Shown here piece by piece: positions 63,570 to 64,000 of a stretch of 64,000 nucleotides of DNA. Position 1 is the first letter of the stretch, and each line of letters starts with the position of its first letter. The notes beneath the pieces are model-generated. The model was not told where the DNA came from and did no database searches. It saw nothing but the letters and a program-made list of their open reading frames with translations. This stretch comes from UBA7672 sp963718145 (GTDB taxonomy: Bacteria > Pseudomonadota > Alphaproteobacteria > Caulobacterales > Hyphomonadaceae). The stretch lies in assembly GCA_963718145.1 (NCBI GenBank), contig CAVQYJ010000001.1, positions 124,001 to 188,000 of the forward strand. Direction: 5' to 3'. Position numbers and translations under genes: made by a program.

Positions 63570-64000
63570 TTTGAAGTCGATGCCTATGCGGTCAACGGCC
63601 TCAACCAGTACACCAGCGTGGCGGGCGTCCCCATCAGCCATGACGTGCGTGGCAACACCACGAATGACGGGACCAAAACGTACGCCTACGACGAGCTCAA
63701 CAAGCTCATGTCGTCGTCGAACGGGGCCGCGCTGGTCTACGACGCGAAGGGCCGGCTGCTGTCGGTCAGCCAGGCCGGGGCGACCACACGGTTCCTCTAT
63801 GATGGCACGCGGCTCATCGCCGAGTACGATGGCGTGGGCGCGCTGCTGCGCCGCTATGTGCATGGCGACGGGGTCGACGATCCCATGGTGTGGGTCGAGG
63901 GCGCGGGCACAACCGCCCGCAGCCACCTGTTCAAGGACGAGCGCGGCTCGGTGATCGCGGCCGACACCGGCTCGGCGGTTACGACCATGCGCTACGACGA
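63570..64000 (+). pseudogene. Third truncated Rhs core, cut by window end
   Basis: Rhs sequence begins abruptly right after the two-TM gene (VDAYAVNGLNQYTSVAG) with no start codon, and is open to the end of the window. The first ~210 bases are clearly diverged from the other cores (HDVRGNTTNDGTKTYAYDE); from about 63790 they are almost identical to them (RFLYDGTRLIAEYDG). A further tip and immunity gene are expected beyond 64000. Confidence 0.75.

Overview
The window is GC-rich (about 65% by eye), bacterial, and almost fully coding. The gene families point to an alphaproteobacterium, most likely near Caulobacterales/Hyphomonadaceae: a DUF2336 protein, a stand-alone HPt protein, a flagellar-type SLT transglycosylase, a degenerate EAL protein, an alpha-2-macroglobulin/PbpC pair and many small secreted or lipid-anchored hypotheticals. 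The taxonomy is inference; no rRNA is present.

Bases 1-35070 are ordinary chromosomal backbone. They hold an OmpA lipoprotein, two GSTs, a Vsr endonuclease beside a C5 DNA methyltransferase, DUF2336, a family III CoA-transferase whose 3' end runs into a convergent lytic transglycosylase, a NUDIX hydrolase, HPt, NAD kinase, a class II aldolase-like protein, cytochrome c, pgi, a patatin, pbpC plus alpha-2-macroglobulin separated by a REP-like palindrome, tRNA-Thr(UGU), metG, an M20 amidohydrolase, rlmB and tRNA-Tyr(GUA).

At 35242 a tyrosine recombinase sits just downstream of tRNA-Tyr. This is the classic left edge of an integrated island. From about 36.8 kb to the window end the content is accessory: two cassettes, each with a small secreted protein and a secreted 'mini-YD' protein with a proline-rich tail, divergent from a large YD-repeat (Rhs-type) gene. 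The Rhs genes carry or carried Sec signal peptides, not PAAR domains, and end in different C-terminal domains followed by small candidate immunity genes. Further truncated Rhs cores with their own tips lie at 43.4 kb and 63.6 kb.

Between the two cassettes is a compact 11-gene type II secretion operon (gspD-K-G-E-F-I-J-L-M-C-O, minus strand, mostly ATGA-overlapping). The second mini-YD gene and its small secreted partner lie immediately upstream of gspD on the same strand. My main proposal is that this is a T2SS-linked, Sec-dependent YD-repeat polymorphic toxin locus. It has been reworked by recombination: near-identical Rhs cores 20,394 bp apart, a frameshift and an amber codon in the second Rhs gene, a decayed IS3-type element, and an 88-bp diverged copy of the gspO 3' end at the edge of a truncated Rhs gene.
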